Below are positions 7,956-17,744 of a stretch of 64,000 nucleotides of DNA, one piece after another (within the stretch, counting starts at the first letter, position 1; the number at the start of each line of letters is the position of its first letter). The position numbers were made by a program, and so were the translations under genes. The stretch spans positions 1 through 64,000 of the forward strand of contig NZ_NCSM01000076.1 of the NCBI RefSeq assembly GCF_002224125.1, given 5' to 3'. Under the pieces are notes generated by a model. The model was not told the origin of the DNA and did no database searches. It was given only the letters and a program-made list of their open reading frames with translations. Source of the DNA: Streptomyces sp. NBS 14/10 (GTDB taxonomy: Bacteria > Actinomycetota > Actinomycetes > Streptomycetales > Streptomycetaceae).

Positions 7956-9991
7956 CCGTGAACAGTCGTATGGACGCCTTCCGCGCCCGACTCGGCGGTT
8001 TCGCCTTCGGCGGGGACTACAACCCCGAGCAGTGGGACCGGGCGGTGTGGGACGAGGACATCGAGCTCATGCGGCGCGCCGGGGTCAACCTGGTCACCCT
8101 GGGCGTGTTCGCATGGGCGTCGCTCGAGCCCGAGCCGGGACGTTTCACCTTCGACTGGATGGACGAGGTGATGGACCTCCTCCACGCGGGCGGGATCAGC
8201 GTCGACCTGGCCACCCCGACCATGGCGCCACCGGTCTGGCTCACCCATGAACACCCCGAGGTCCTGCCGGTCATGGAGGACGGGGAGCGCTTCGGCTTCG
8301 GCAACCGGCTCCAGTTCGACCCCGCCTCGCCCCGCTACCGGGAACACGCCGCCCGGATCACCAAGGCGCTGGCCGAGCGGTACGCCCACCACCCGGCCCT
8401 GGCGATGTGGCACATCAGCAACGAATACGGGCAGCCCTCGTACGGGGAGGCCAGCGCGGTCGCCTTCCGCGGCTGGCTCCAGCGGAAGTACGGCAGCCTG
8501 GACGCACTCAACGACGCCTGGTATACCCGCTTCTGGTCCCAGGTCTACACCTCCTGGGACCAGATCAACCCGCCGGAAGTGCCGCGGTCGTGGTCCAACC
8601 CGACCCGCCGCCTGGACTTCAAGCGGTTCGTCTCGGACGCGCTGCTCGAGTGTTTCGTCATGGAACGCGACATCGTCCGCTCCTACCGCGACGACATCCC
8701 GGTCCTCACCAACTACATGCGCTTCTACAAGAATGCGAATTACTGGACCTGGGCACCCGAGCAGGACGCCGTGGCGCTGGACATCTACCCCAACCCCGGC
8801 CACGACGACGCCCATGTCTCCGCGGCGCTCAACTTCGACCTCATGCGCTCACTGCGCGGCGAGCCCTGGGTCCTCATGGAGCAGGCGGCCAGCAGCGTGT
8901 CGCAGTGGAAGGTGAACAACGTCAAGCGGCCCGGCCATATGCGCCTCGGCTCCTACCAGGCCATCGCCCACGGCGCCGACAGTGTCCTGTACTTCCAGTG
9001 GCGCGCGAGCCGCGGCGGCCATGAGCGCTTCCACTCCGCGATGCTGCCCCACTCCGGCACCGCCTCCCGCACCTGGAAGGAGATCGAGGAGCTCGGCGGT
9101 GAACTGCCGAGGATCGCCGAGGCGGTGGGCGCCGGGTCGAGCGCCGAGATCGCGGTGCTGTTCGACTGGAACGCCTGGTGGGGGCTGACCGAGACGCACG
9201 GGCTGCCACGCAACGACTTCGACTACACGCAGCTCACCACGGACCACTACCAGCCGCTCCTGGAAGCACACCACGCGGTGGACATGGTGCACTTCGGCTC
9301 CGACCTGAGCCCGTACAAGGTCGTCGTCGTGCCGAACGCCTACCTCGTCGACGACCGCTTCACCGACGCCCTCACCCGTTTCGTCGAAGGGGGCGGGACG
9401 CTCGTCTGCTCGTTCTTCTCCGGGGTCGTCGACGCGAACAACCACGTCAGGCAGCCCGCCTACCCCGGGGCCTTCCGCGGCCTCATCGGCGCGTACATCG
9501 ACGAGTACTGGCCCGCTCGCGGCGACGAGACTTATCGCGTGACCTTCCCCGACGGAACCACCCGGACCGCCGACTGGTGGCAGGACAGCATCCACCCCGA
9601 AACCGCGCGGGTGCTCGCCACCTACGCCTCCGGCGACCTGGAGGGACGGCCCGCGATCCTGGACAACGCGGTCGGCCGGGGCCGTGTCGTATACGTCGGC
9701 ACCCGCCTCGAACCGGGCGCGCTGCGCGACACCCTGCTCGAGGCGGTGACGGCGGCGGGGGTCTCCCCGCTCGTCGCCGCCGCGCCCGAACACCTGGAGG
9801 CGGCCAGGCGCGTCGGCGACGGCGCGGAGTTCCTGTTCCTGCTGAACCACTCCGAGACCGAACCCGCCGAGGTCAGGCTCGCGGCGGAGGGACTCGACCT
9901 GATCTCCGGGGCGAAGACCGGGGCAACCCTCGAGGTGGCACCGCTCGGTGTCTCGGTGGTGCGCTTCGAGAACACCGAGCGGGTCCAGTAG
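7952..9991 (+). CDS. GH42 family beta-galactosidase
   Basis: A 679-residue glycoside hydrolase family 42 enzyme that hydrolyses terminal beta-galactosides. Domain A, a TIM barrel, spans about 1-390 with acid/base Glu158 in HISNEYG and nucleophile Glu310 in WVLMEQAA. A trimerisation domain with a Rossmann-like fold follows (about 395-600), then a short C-terminal beta domain. No signal peptide is present, so it acts on imported sugars. It begins at GTG overlapping the permease stop. GH42 enzymes often process plant galactan or arabinogalactan fragments rather than lactose. With the GH3 enzyme of the same operon this suggests a galactose-containing plant oligosaccharide (inference). Confidence 0.95.
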   Translation: MTVNSRMDAFRARLGGFAFGGDYNPEQWDRAVWDEDIELMRRAGVNLVTLGVFAWASLEPEPGRFTFDWMDEVMDLLHAGGISVDLATPTMAPPVWLTHEHPEVLPVMEDGERFGFGNRLQFDPASPRYREHAARITKALAERYAHHPALAMWHISNEYGQPSYGEASAVAFRGWLQRKYGSLDALNDAWYTRFWSQVYTSWDQINPPEVPRSWSNPTRRLDFKRFVSDALLECFVMERDIVRSYRDDIPVLTNYMRFYKNANYWTWAPEQDAVALDIYPNPGHDDAHVSAALNFDLMRSLRGEPWVLMEQAASSVSQWKVNNVKRPGHMRLGSYQAIAHGADSVLYFQWRASRGGHERFHSAMLPHSGTASRTWKEIEELGGELPRIAEAVGAGSSAEIAVLFDWNAWWGLTETHGLPRNDFDYTQLTTDHYQPLLEAHHAVDMVHFGSDLSPYKVVVVPNAYLVDDRFTDALTRFVEGGGTLVCSFFSGVVDANNHVRQPAYPGAFRGLIGAYIDEYWPARGDETYRVTFPDGTTRTADWWQDSIHPETARVLATYASGDLEGRPAILDNAVGRGRVVYVGTRLEPGALRDTLLEAVTAAGVSPLVAAAPEHLEAARRVGDGAEFLFLLNHSETEPAEVRLAAEGLDLISGAKTGATLEVAPLGVSVVRFENTERVQ

Positions 9992-10007
9992 CGACGTACG
10001 AAGCCGC

Positions 10008-11255
10008 TCAGGCGGTGGCGGGGCGCAGAACGACCGGCAGTTCCCGGTAGCTGTTCATGCCCAGCGACGCGGCGCGCGGAGCGGGCCTTTCGGCGAGGGC
10101 GATATCGGGGAAGGTCTCGAACAGCCGCCGCAGGGCGATTTCGGCCTCCACCTTGGCCAGGGACGCCCCGGGGCAGCGGTGGGCGCCGTAGCCGAAGGAG
10201 AGATGGCGGGAGGCGTCCGGCCGGTCGGGGTTGAACCGGTCGGGCTCGGTGAAGGCGTGGGGGCAGCGGTTGATGGTCGCGAGGGGGAGGAGCACCGCCT
10301 CTCCCTCGCGGACGATGCCGCCGCCCGGCACGGTCACATCCTCGGTGGCGTAGCGGAACAGCAGGGTGCGCACCGGGGACTCCCAGCGCAGGGCCTCCTC
10401 CACCACATCCGGCCACGGGTCCTCGCCCGCCTCCTGCCGGGCCCTGGCGGCGGCCAGGGTCTCGGGGTGTGTCAACAGCCCTCGCACCGCGTGGCAGATC
10501 AGGGTCACCGTGGTCTCATGGCCGCCGATGACGGTGACCACCAGGTTGCCGATCACCTCCGGCACCGTCAGCTCACCCTGGTCCATGGCCTCTACCAGGT
10601 CCATCGTGAGGTCGTCCTGGTCGCCGCTGGCGCGCTTGCGCTCGATGATCGTCATCAGGGTGGCCGGGAAGCGCTCCGCCATCGTGCGCTGGAGGTCCGC
10701 GGCCCCGTCGTCGGTGCTCAACGCGGCCGCCGACAGCACGTGCAGCTCCTCGCGCAGACCGCCCTCCTCGGGCACGCCGAGCAGATAGCAGATGACGTCC
10801 AGGGGAAGCGGCAGCGCGAAACGGGACTGCAGATCCGTCTCCTGACCCGGTGCCACATCGTCCAGGGCGGCCAGCAGCCGGTCGGTGACCGCCTCGATAC
10901 GCGGGCGCAAATCCCGCACCCGGCGGGGGGAGAAGGCGCGCTGAACGGGCTGCCGCAGTCGGCGGTGGAGGTCGCCGTCGGAGTTGAGCAGCCCCTCGCC
11001 CTCCAGGATGAAGAGCATCGGCCACTCGGCGGGGATCTCCCCGCGCCGGTGGGCACCCCAGTGCCGGAGGCTCTTGGAGAACCGTGGGTCGTTCAGTACC
11101 TGAGCGGTCGCTTCCCGGGTGGTGACCGCCTTGACCACCACTCCGCCGGGAAGCGCCACGGTGGCGACCGGGCCCGCGGCCCGCAGGGCCGCGCCTTCGA
11201 CACCGTGGAGGTCGGTCGGCTCGGGGGCGAGATGAACGGGGGATATCGCGTCCAT
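10008..11255 (-). CDS. Cytochrome P450
   Basis: A 415-residue soluble bacterial P450 monooxygenase. The I-helix segment reads GGHETTV, the K-helix has EALR (ExxR), and the haem loop FGYGAHRCPG places the axial Cys at 361. Length and motifs are full. No ferredoxin gene is adjacent, so electrons must come from a partner elsewhere. It converges with the GH42 operon and lies leftward of a degenerate polyketide synthase, so it could be a leftover tailoring enzyme of that cluster (inference). Otherwise its substrate is unknown. Confidence 0.94.
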   Translation of the reverse strand: MDAISPVHLAPEPTDLHGVEGAALRAAGPVATVALPGGVVVKAVTTREATAQVLNDPRFSKSLRHWGAHRRGEIPAEWPMLFILEGEGLLNSDGDLHRRLRQPVQRAFSPRRVRDLRPRIEAVTDRLLAALDDVAPGQETDLQSRFALPLPLDVICYLLGVPEEGGLREELHVLSAAALSTDDGAADLQRTMAERFPATLMTIIERKRASGDQDDLTMDLVEAMDQGELTVPEVIGNLVVTVIGGHETTVTLICHAVRGLLTHPETLAAARARQEAGEDPWPDVVEEALRWESPVRTLLFRYATEDVTVPGGGIVREGEAVLLPLATINRCPHAFTEPDRFNPDRPDASRHLSFGYGAHRCPGASLAKVEAEIALRRLFETFPDIALAERPAPRAASLGMNSYRELPVVLRPATA

Positions 11256-11371
11256 TGCTGTCCGTTCTGCAGTTGTCGGCGCCTGTAGGACCGGAGATCA
11301 AAAAGCCTATCCCACGGAACGGCCGCCGTGGAGTGCGCCGTTGTGGCCCGTGGGCAGCGCCGGAAACGCCG

Positions 11372-11399
11372 CGGCGGCGGACTCATGCGTCCGCCGCCG
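11372..11399 (-). terminator. Hairpin terminator of the lipoprotein gene
   Basis: Perfect 11-base arms (CGGCGGCGGAC and its complement) surround a 6-base loop, beginning 22 bases past the stop of the lipoprotein gene at 11422. Confidence 0.65.
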
Positions 11400-11421
11400 A
11401 GGATGGTGGAGCGTGGGTGTC

Positions 11422-11898
11422 TCAGCCGCCGACCTTGCGGAAGCTCTCCACCTGGCCGCCGTAGCCGCCTTCGGGGCCCGCCCAGTCGATGGCGAGCTTG
11501 TCGTCGTCCTTCATCTTGACCGTGCCCACACCTCGGCCACCGTCATCGCCGCCCTTGCACGACAGCGTCAGCGTGGGCGCTTCCTTGCCCGCCTTCCGGC
11601 CATCCTTCAAGGCCCCGGCGCAGTCGAGCTTCGGCCCCTTCGCGGTGACCTTGCCGTCCGCGATCGTCAGGGTTTCCAGGCTGCTGTCGCTCGCCTCGAC
11701 GATGGACTTCCAGGACCCGGCCGCACGCTCGATCATCGTGCGCTCGGCCGACGGCTCGGAGCTCGGCGACTGCTGCTTCGCGGCGGTGTTCGCGCCGCTC
11801 GGCTTCGAGTCCGTCTTTTCGTCGTCGCCACCGCCGCAGCCGCTGAGCACGAGGCCCGCGACGACCGTAGTGACCACCATGTATGCCGCCTTGCGCAC
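11422..11898 (-). CDS. Small secreted lipoprotein, function unknown
   Basis: A 158-residue predicted lipoprotein. The GTG start at 11898 is chosen because TACGGAGGAG lies just upstream. Longer frames reaching to 12414 lack a ribosome site and overlap the neighbouring gene on the other strand. The signal peptide ends in lipobox LSGC (Cys at about 21), followed by a low-complexity Gly/Asp/Lys/Ser linker and a small domain (about 50-158) rich in charged and glycine residues with two cysteines (DCAG and LSCKG) that could pair. Such small lipoproteins are common and uncharacterised in Streptomyces. It diverges from the polyketide synthase remnant. Confidence 0.88.
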   Translation of the reverse strand: MRKAAYMVVTTVVAGLVLSGCGGGDDEKTDSKPSGANTAAKQQSPSSEPSAERTMIERAAGSWKSIVEASDSSLETLTIADGKVTAKGPKLDCAGALKDGRKAGKEAPTLTLSCKGGDDGGRGVGTVKMKDDDKLAIDWAGPEGGYGGQVESFRKVGG

Positions 11899-12084
11899 TT
11901 CTGGCTCCTCCGTATGCGTAACAAGCGGTGCCAACCTAACAGCCAGCGGAAACACGGCGTTGCCCGGCCGTGTTGACCCCACCGCGAGAGGGTTCCCGCG
12001 TGTCCTTCGCCCTCTCCTTCGGCAACCGCCTACGGTGTGCGGGCGGGGGCGTTGTCGTGCGCCCCGTGGCCGAAGGGGTGAGGG

Positions 12085-15000
12085 ATGGCAGAGGTGCGCA
12101 GCGAGTTGATCCGCGCGCTGCCGGGGATGCTCAGGGAACACGCGGAGCGGACCGGGGGCAAGATCGCGTTCCAGGACGCGCGCCGGGCGGTCGGCTACGC
12201 GGACCTGGAGCAGCGGACCGGGCGGCTGTCCGGCCATCTCGCGCGGCTGGGGGTGCGGCCCGGGGACCGGGTGGCGCTGCATCTGGGCAACCGGGTGGAG
12301 CAGGTGGAGCCGGCTGGCGGTCCTGCGGGCGGGGGCGGTGGGCGTGCCGCTCGACCCGGGGGGCACGGACGCGGAGTTGGCGTACTTCCTCGACGACAGC
12401 GGCGCGGTCGCCATCGTGACCGAGGAGACACTACTGCCCCGGGTAACCCGATTGGCGGCAGGGCGGCCCGAGTTGCGGGTCGTGCTGGTGGGCGCCGACG
12501 AGCTCCCCGCGGGGGCGCCGGACGGCGCGGTGGTGTTCGAGGAGCTGGCCCGGACGGATCCGGGCCTCGCGCCCAGGGACGACCTCGGCCTCGACGAACC
12601 GGCCTGGATCCTCTACACCTCCGGCACCACCGGACAGAGCAAGGGCGTGCTGACCACCCAGCGCGCCGCGTTATGGTCGGTGGCGGCGGCCTATGTCCCG
12701 TCGTACGGGCTCGAATCGAGGGACCGGCTGCTGTGGCCACTGCCGATGTTCCACGCCTACGCGAACTCGCAGTGTGTGCTCGGCGTGATCGCGGTGGGAG
12801 CGAGCGCATACATCCTTGACAGCAGCGCCGGGCGCGCCCGCGGCGGGAACCTCGCCGACGCCCTGGCCGAACAGCCCTGCACCGTCCTGGCCGGGGTGCC
12901 CGCCACCTACCATCTGCTGGTGGACACGCTGCGCCGGAAACCCCGGCCGCTGCCCGGCCCACGCGTATGCCTCAGCGCGGGCGCGCCCTGCCCGCCGCAA
13001 CTGCGGGCCGAGGTCGAGGAGTTGCTGGGCGCGCCCCTGCTCGACGGCTACGGCTCCACCGAGACCTGCGGGAAGATCGCGGTCGACCGGCTCGACGGGC
13101 CGCGGGTCGACGGCTCCAGCGGCGTGCCACTCCCCGGGGTCACGGTGCGGCTGACCGACCCGTCGAGTCGTCTACGAGGTGGCCGTGTTCCGGCTGCTGG
13201 AGTCCTGGGGGATACGGCCGGACTTCCTGGCCGGACACTCCGTCGGCGAGCTGGCGGCGGCCCACGTGTCCGGCATCCTCTCCGAGCGGGACGCGGTGGA
13301 GCTGGTCGCGGCCCGGGGCCGGCTGATGCGGCGACTTCCCGCGGGCGGGGCCATGGTGGCCGTGGATGCGTCCGAAGAGGAAGTGGCCAAGGAACTGGCG
13401 TCTGCGAAACCGGCGGAAGCGGCGTCGGCGGGACCTGTCGCGGTCGCGGCGGTGAACGGTCCGCGGTCGGTCGTCCTCTCCGGCGACGAGGCGGCCGTAC
13501 TCGCCGTGGCGGCGCGACTCGCCGCGCGCGGATGCCGCACCACCCGGCTGCGCGTCGGCCACGCCTTCCACTCCGCGCTGGTGGAGCCGATGCTCGAGGA
13601 GTTCGGCCGTATCGCGGCGCGGGCGGAGTACGGGGCGCCGCGCATCCCCGTCGTATCGGCGCTGACCGGCTCCCCGGCCGCCGGGGACGACCTGCGCTCA
13701 GCCGCGTACTGGATGCGGCACGCCCGCGACGCCGTGCGTTTCGGGGACGTCGTGCACCGGCTGGCCCACGAGGAGGGCGTGACGGCCTTCGCCGAGGTCG
13801 GTCCCGACGCACACCTCACCGCGTCCGCCCTGGCGGCCTTGGGAGACGAGGGGAGCGAACGGCGGGTGTTCGCGGCCGTGTCCAGGTCCGGCGCCGGTGT
13901 ACCGGGGGCCGGGCCCGGTGCGGTCCTGGACGCGCTCGCCCGACTCCATGTGCACGGCGTACGGGTGGACTGGCGCCGCGTGTACGCGGACAGCGGCGCC
14001 CGACGGGTGGACCTGCCGACCTACCCCTTCCAGCGGCAGCGCTACTGGCTGGCCGATACGCAACCGGACGCCCCCGACGACTCCGCCGCGCCCATCGAGG
14101 ACGGCGGCGGCCATCCGCTGCTGACCCTCACCACCACCGTCCCCGGCACCGAACGCCTGTTGTGCACCGGCCATCTGTCGAGCGCAGCCCACCCGTGGCT
14201 GGGCGACCACGCCGTCGCCGGGCATCCGCTCGTCCCCGCCGCCGCGCTCGTCGAGCTGGTGCTCCACGCGGGCGACGCATGCGGTCTCGAGGTGTTGGAA
14301 GACCTCGCCCTGCTGGCCCCGTTGTTCCTGCCGGGACCGGGCTCCCGGGTCCAGATCCAGGTGGCCCTCGGCGAACCGGACGCCTCCGGCCGACGCACCG
14401 CCGACGTCCACTCCCGGCCGGAGGAGTCCGGCGCGCTGGGCCCGTGGACACACCATGCGACCGGGCGGCTCGGCCCGGCGGCCACGTCGCGGGATCCGCA
14501 CGCCGACCCGGCCGCCGACCTGGCCGTATGGCCGCCCGCGGGCGCCGAGCGCGTGGACCTCACCGGCGCCTACGCCCGCCTGGCGGACGCCGGTTACGCG
14601 TACGGCCCGGCCTTCCAGGGGGTCACGGCCGCCTGGCGGCGGGGCGGAGAGCTCTTCGCCGAGGTGCGGCTGCCCGCGGCGGCGGGCCGGGACGCCCAGC
14701 GGTACGGCATCCACCCGGCGCTGCTGGACGCCGCGCTGCACGCCGGACGGCTGGCCGCGCCGGCGCCCCCGCAGTCCGGGGGAACCGCCAGGCTGCCGTT
14801 CGCCTTCGGCGACCTGACCCTGTACGCCGTCGGCGCCACGGAACTGCGCGTACGCACCCACGCCGTCGGCGAGGACACGGTCGCTCTGGACCTCGCCGAC
14901 GGGGTGGGCCGGCCGGTGGCCCGGGTGGCGTCGCTGACGACCCGGCCCCTCCCGGACGACACCGCTGCCGTCGGCGGGGCGGGGAGGCGGGAGTTGTACC

Positions 15001-17624
15001 GCCTGCGGTGGTCCGGTGTTCCGGCAGGCGACCCGGATGCCGGCGGACCGGCCCTCACCGTGGCGAGCCCCGACGACCTGGAGCTGGGCGCGGCACTCAT
15101 CGCCACGCCCAGCGGCGCCGCCACCGGTCCGGAGACGGTCGTCATCTCCCTGGCCGCCCCGCGCCCGACCACCGATCCGGTCGCGGACACCCATGTCATG
15201 ACCGCGCGGGCCCTGGAGGCGCTGCGGACCCGGCTGGCCGATCCGGCCTTGTCCGGAGCGCGTCTGGTGGTGGTGACCCGAGGGGCCACGGCCCCGACAC
15301 CGGACCTCCCCGCCGCGGCGGTGTGGGGCCTGGTGCGCGCCGCGCAGTCGGAGTACCCCGGGCGGCTGACGATCGTGGACCTCGACGACCGGCCCGACTC
15401 CGCGCGTCTGCTGCCCGCCGCCATCGCCACCGACGAACCCCAACTCTCGGTCGTGGACGGCACATTGCGAGTCCCCCGGCTGGAACACCTCCCCGACACC
15501 CCGGCCGACCCTGGTGGCCCCACCGGCGGCTTGGCAGGTGGCACTGTCCTGCTCACCGGCGGCACCGGGTCCCTCGGCGCCGCGCTGGCGCGCCACCTGG
15601 TCGCCCGGCATGGGGTCCGACACCTCGTGCTCGTCAGCCGCCGCGGCCCCGAAACCCCTGGCGCGCGGCGGCTGCGGACCGAGCTGGAGCGGTCCGGAGC
15701 CCAGGTGGACGTGATCGCCTGCGACACCGCCGACCGCCCCGCCCTGGCGGCCGTGATCGAGAAGTACGCGCCCCGGCTGACCGCCGTCGTCCACGCCGCC
15801 GGGATCCTGGACGACGGCGTCCTGGAGGCGCTGACGCCCGAGCGGCTGGCGGCGGTGGCGCGGCCGAAGGTGGACGCCGCCTGGAACCTGCACGAGCTGA
15901 CGCAGGGTCTGCCCCTGGCCTGCTTTGTGCTGTTCTCCTCGGCCGCCGGGCTGCTGGGCAACCCGGGCCAGGCCAACTACGCCGCCGCGAACTCCTTCCT
16001 GGACGCCCTCGCACACCACCGCACCGCCCTCGGCCTGCCCGCGCTCTCCCTGGTCTGGGGGCCGTGGGCGGACGAGAACGGGATGGCGGCGCGCACCGAC
16101 CACTCCGGCCGGGCCCGCGACACCGTCGTACGCCCGGTCTCCCCGGAGCAGGGCCTGGCGATGTTCGACGCCGCACTCGACACCGGAGAGCCGGTGCTGG
16201 CCCCACTGCCCCTGGACCGCTCCCGTCCGGCCACGCCCGCCGGGCCGCCGGTCCCGCCACCGCTGCGCGGACTGCTGCGCCCGGCCCGCCCGGTCGCCCG
16301 GCCCGGGGACGACGGCGCCGCGGCGGACACGGGTCAGGGCCCCGGCGGGGAGGAGGGCTCCTGGCGGGAACGGCTGGCGGCACTGCCCGTCGCCGAACGC
16401 GCACCCGCGCTGCTGGAACTGGTCCGCGAGATGGCCGCCCTGGTGCTCGGTCACCAGGACGCGTCGGCCGTGGGCGCCGAGCAGCCCTTCACCGAGCTGG
16501 GCTTCGACTCCCTGACCGGGGTGCTGCTGCGCAACCAGCTGACCATCCACGCGCGCGTACGGCTGCCCGCCACCATCGCGTTCGACCGGCCCAGCGCCCG
16601 GGAGCTGGCCGACCATCTGTACACGAAGCTGAGCGATTCGCTGCGCGACGGGCCGCCCCCGGCCGAAGAGGCGGCCGCCGAGCCCGAACCGCCCCGGCCC
16701 GAACCGGTGTCCGCGCCCGCCCGGCCCCACGGCAGGCGGGCGGCGCAGACGCTGGGCTCCCTCTACCGGCGGGTGTGCGAGACCGGCGATGTGGTCTCGG
16801 CGATGCATCTGCTGGTGACCGCCTCCCTCGCCATGCCGGTGTTCGACCCCGCCGATGGCGCCCGGCACGCCCTCGCCCCGCTGCGCCTGGCCAAGGGCGG
16901 GGAGGGCATCAAGGACGCCGAGGCGCCCGCGCTGGTGTGCTTCCCCGGCTTCTCCGCCACCCCCAGCGGGTCCTGGTACGCGCCGCTGGCTTCCTGCTTC
17001 GCCGGCGAGCGCGACGTCTTCGAGCTCCAGCACCCCGGCGTTCTGTACGGGGAGGCGGTTCCGCGCGACTGGGACACGTTCGTCGACCTGCACGCCGTCA
17101 CCGTGCGCGCACACCTCGGCGACCGGCCGTACATCGTCCTCGGCTATTCGATGGGCGGCTACCCGGCACATGCGGTGGCCGGCCGGCTGGCGGCGACCGG
17201 CACCCCGCCCGCCGGCCTCGTCGTCGTGGACAGCTACCACGTCACACCGGAACGCGAGGACGCACGCTGGCTGCTCGCCATGCCCGCCCGATATCCCCTG
17301 GAGATGGGCGAGCGGTTCGACGCCTCGGTGGACGATGTGTCCATGGCCGCGCTGGGGGCCTACACCCGTATGGCCCGCGGCTGGCGCCCGGAGCCGACGG
17401 ACGTCCCCACGCTGCTGGTCCGCGCCACCGATCCGCTGCCGGAGCTGCTGACCCATGGCGATGGTGAGGCGCGGGACGGGGACGGGCGGACCTCCTGGCG
17501 GGAGCCGTACGACACTGTGGACGTCCCCGGCAGCCACTGGAGCCTGATGGAGGAACACGCGCACACCACAGCCGAGGCGATCCGGGCATGGATCGGCGCG
17601 CTGGGCGGTGCCGCTGCCGGATGA
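12085..17624 (+). pseudogene. Degenerate type I PKS: CoA ligase fused to AT-DH-KR-ACP-TE, no KS
   Basis: Remains of a modular polyketide synthase spread over three frames. From 12085 (ATG after AAGGGGTGAGGG) an acyl-CoA ligase/adenylation domain starts. A frameshift near 12307-12312 moves it to the next frame, where LYTSGTTGQSKG (about 12611) and GYGSTE (about 13045) are intact. At about 13160-13170 this domain stops before its C-terminal lobe and is joined, again out of frame, to an AT that has lost its first part including the GQG region. The AT keeps GHSVGE (Ser codon 13239) and HAFH (13560), a malonyl-type signature. DH follows ([10 protein letters not shown] at 14208, DAALH at 14727), then a B-type KR (LDD at 15807, Tyr at 15978), ACP (LGFDSL, Ser at 16509) and thioesterase (GYSMGG, Ser at 17148; GSHWS). 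No KS, ER or first carrier domain remains. Deletion between two PKS genes, or assembly collapse of PKS repeats, would explain it. Confidence 0.85.
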
Positions 17625-17744
17625 CCCGGGGCCTGGGTCAGGGCGGTGAACTGCGGGGCCCAGCCGGTGAACAGCTCGGCCAGGGCCGCACGGGCGCGGC
17701 CGGCGGTGTCCCCCGACACCCGACCGGCCGCGCCCGCGCACTCG

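Noticed and set aside
12338..17467. Single 1709-residue protein starting in the ligase and running in one frame through the PKS
   Set aside because: Only residues encoded up to about 13165 resemble a ligase; beyond that this frame is Arg/Gly-rich noise while the true AT-DH-KR-ACP-TE coding is in another frame.
13698..17741. 1347-codon open frame antisense to the PKS remnant
   Set aside because: Shadow of the coding strand: composition is Gly/Arg/Gln-rich without motifs, while the plus strand shows clear AT, DH, KR, ACP and TE signatures.
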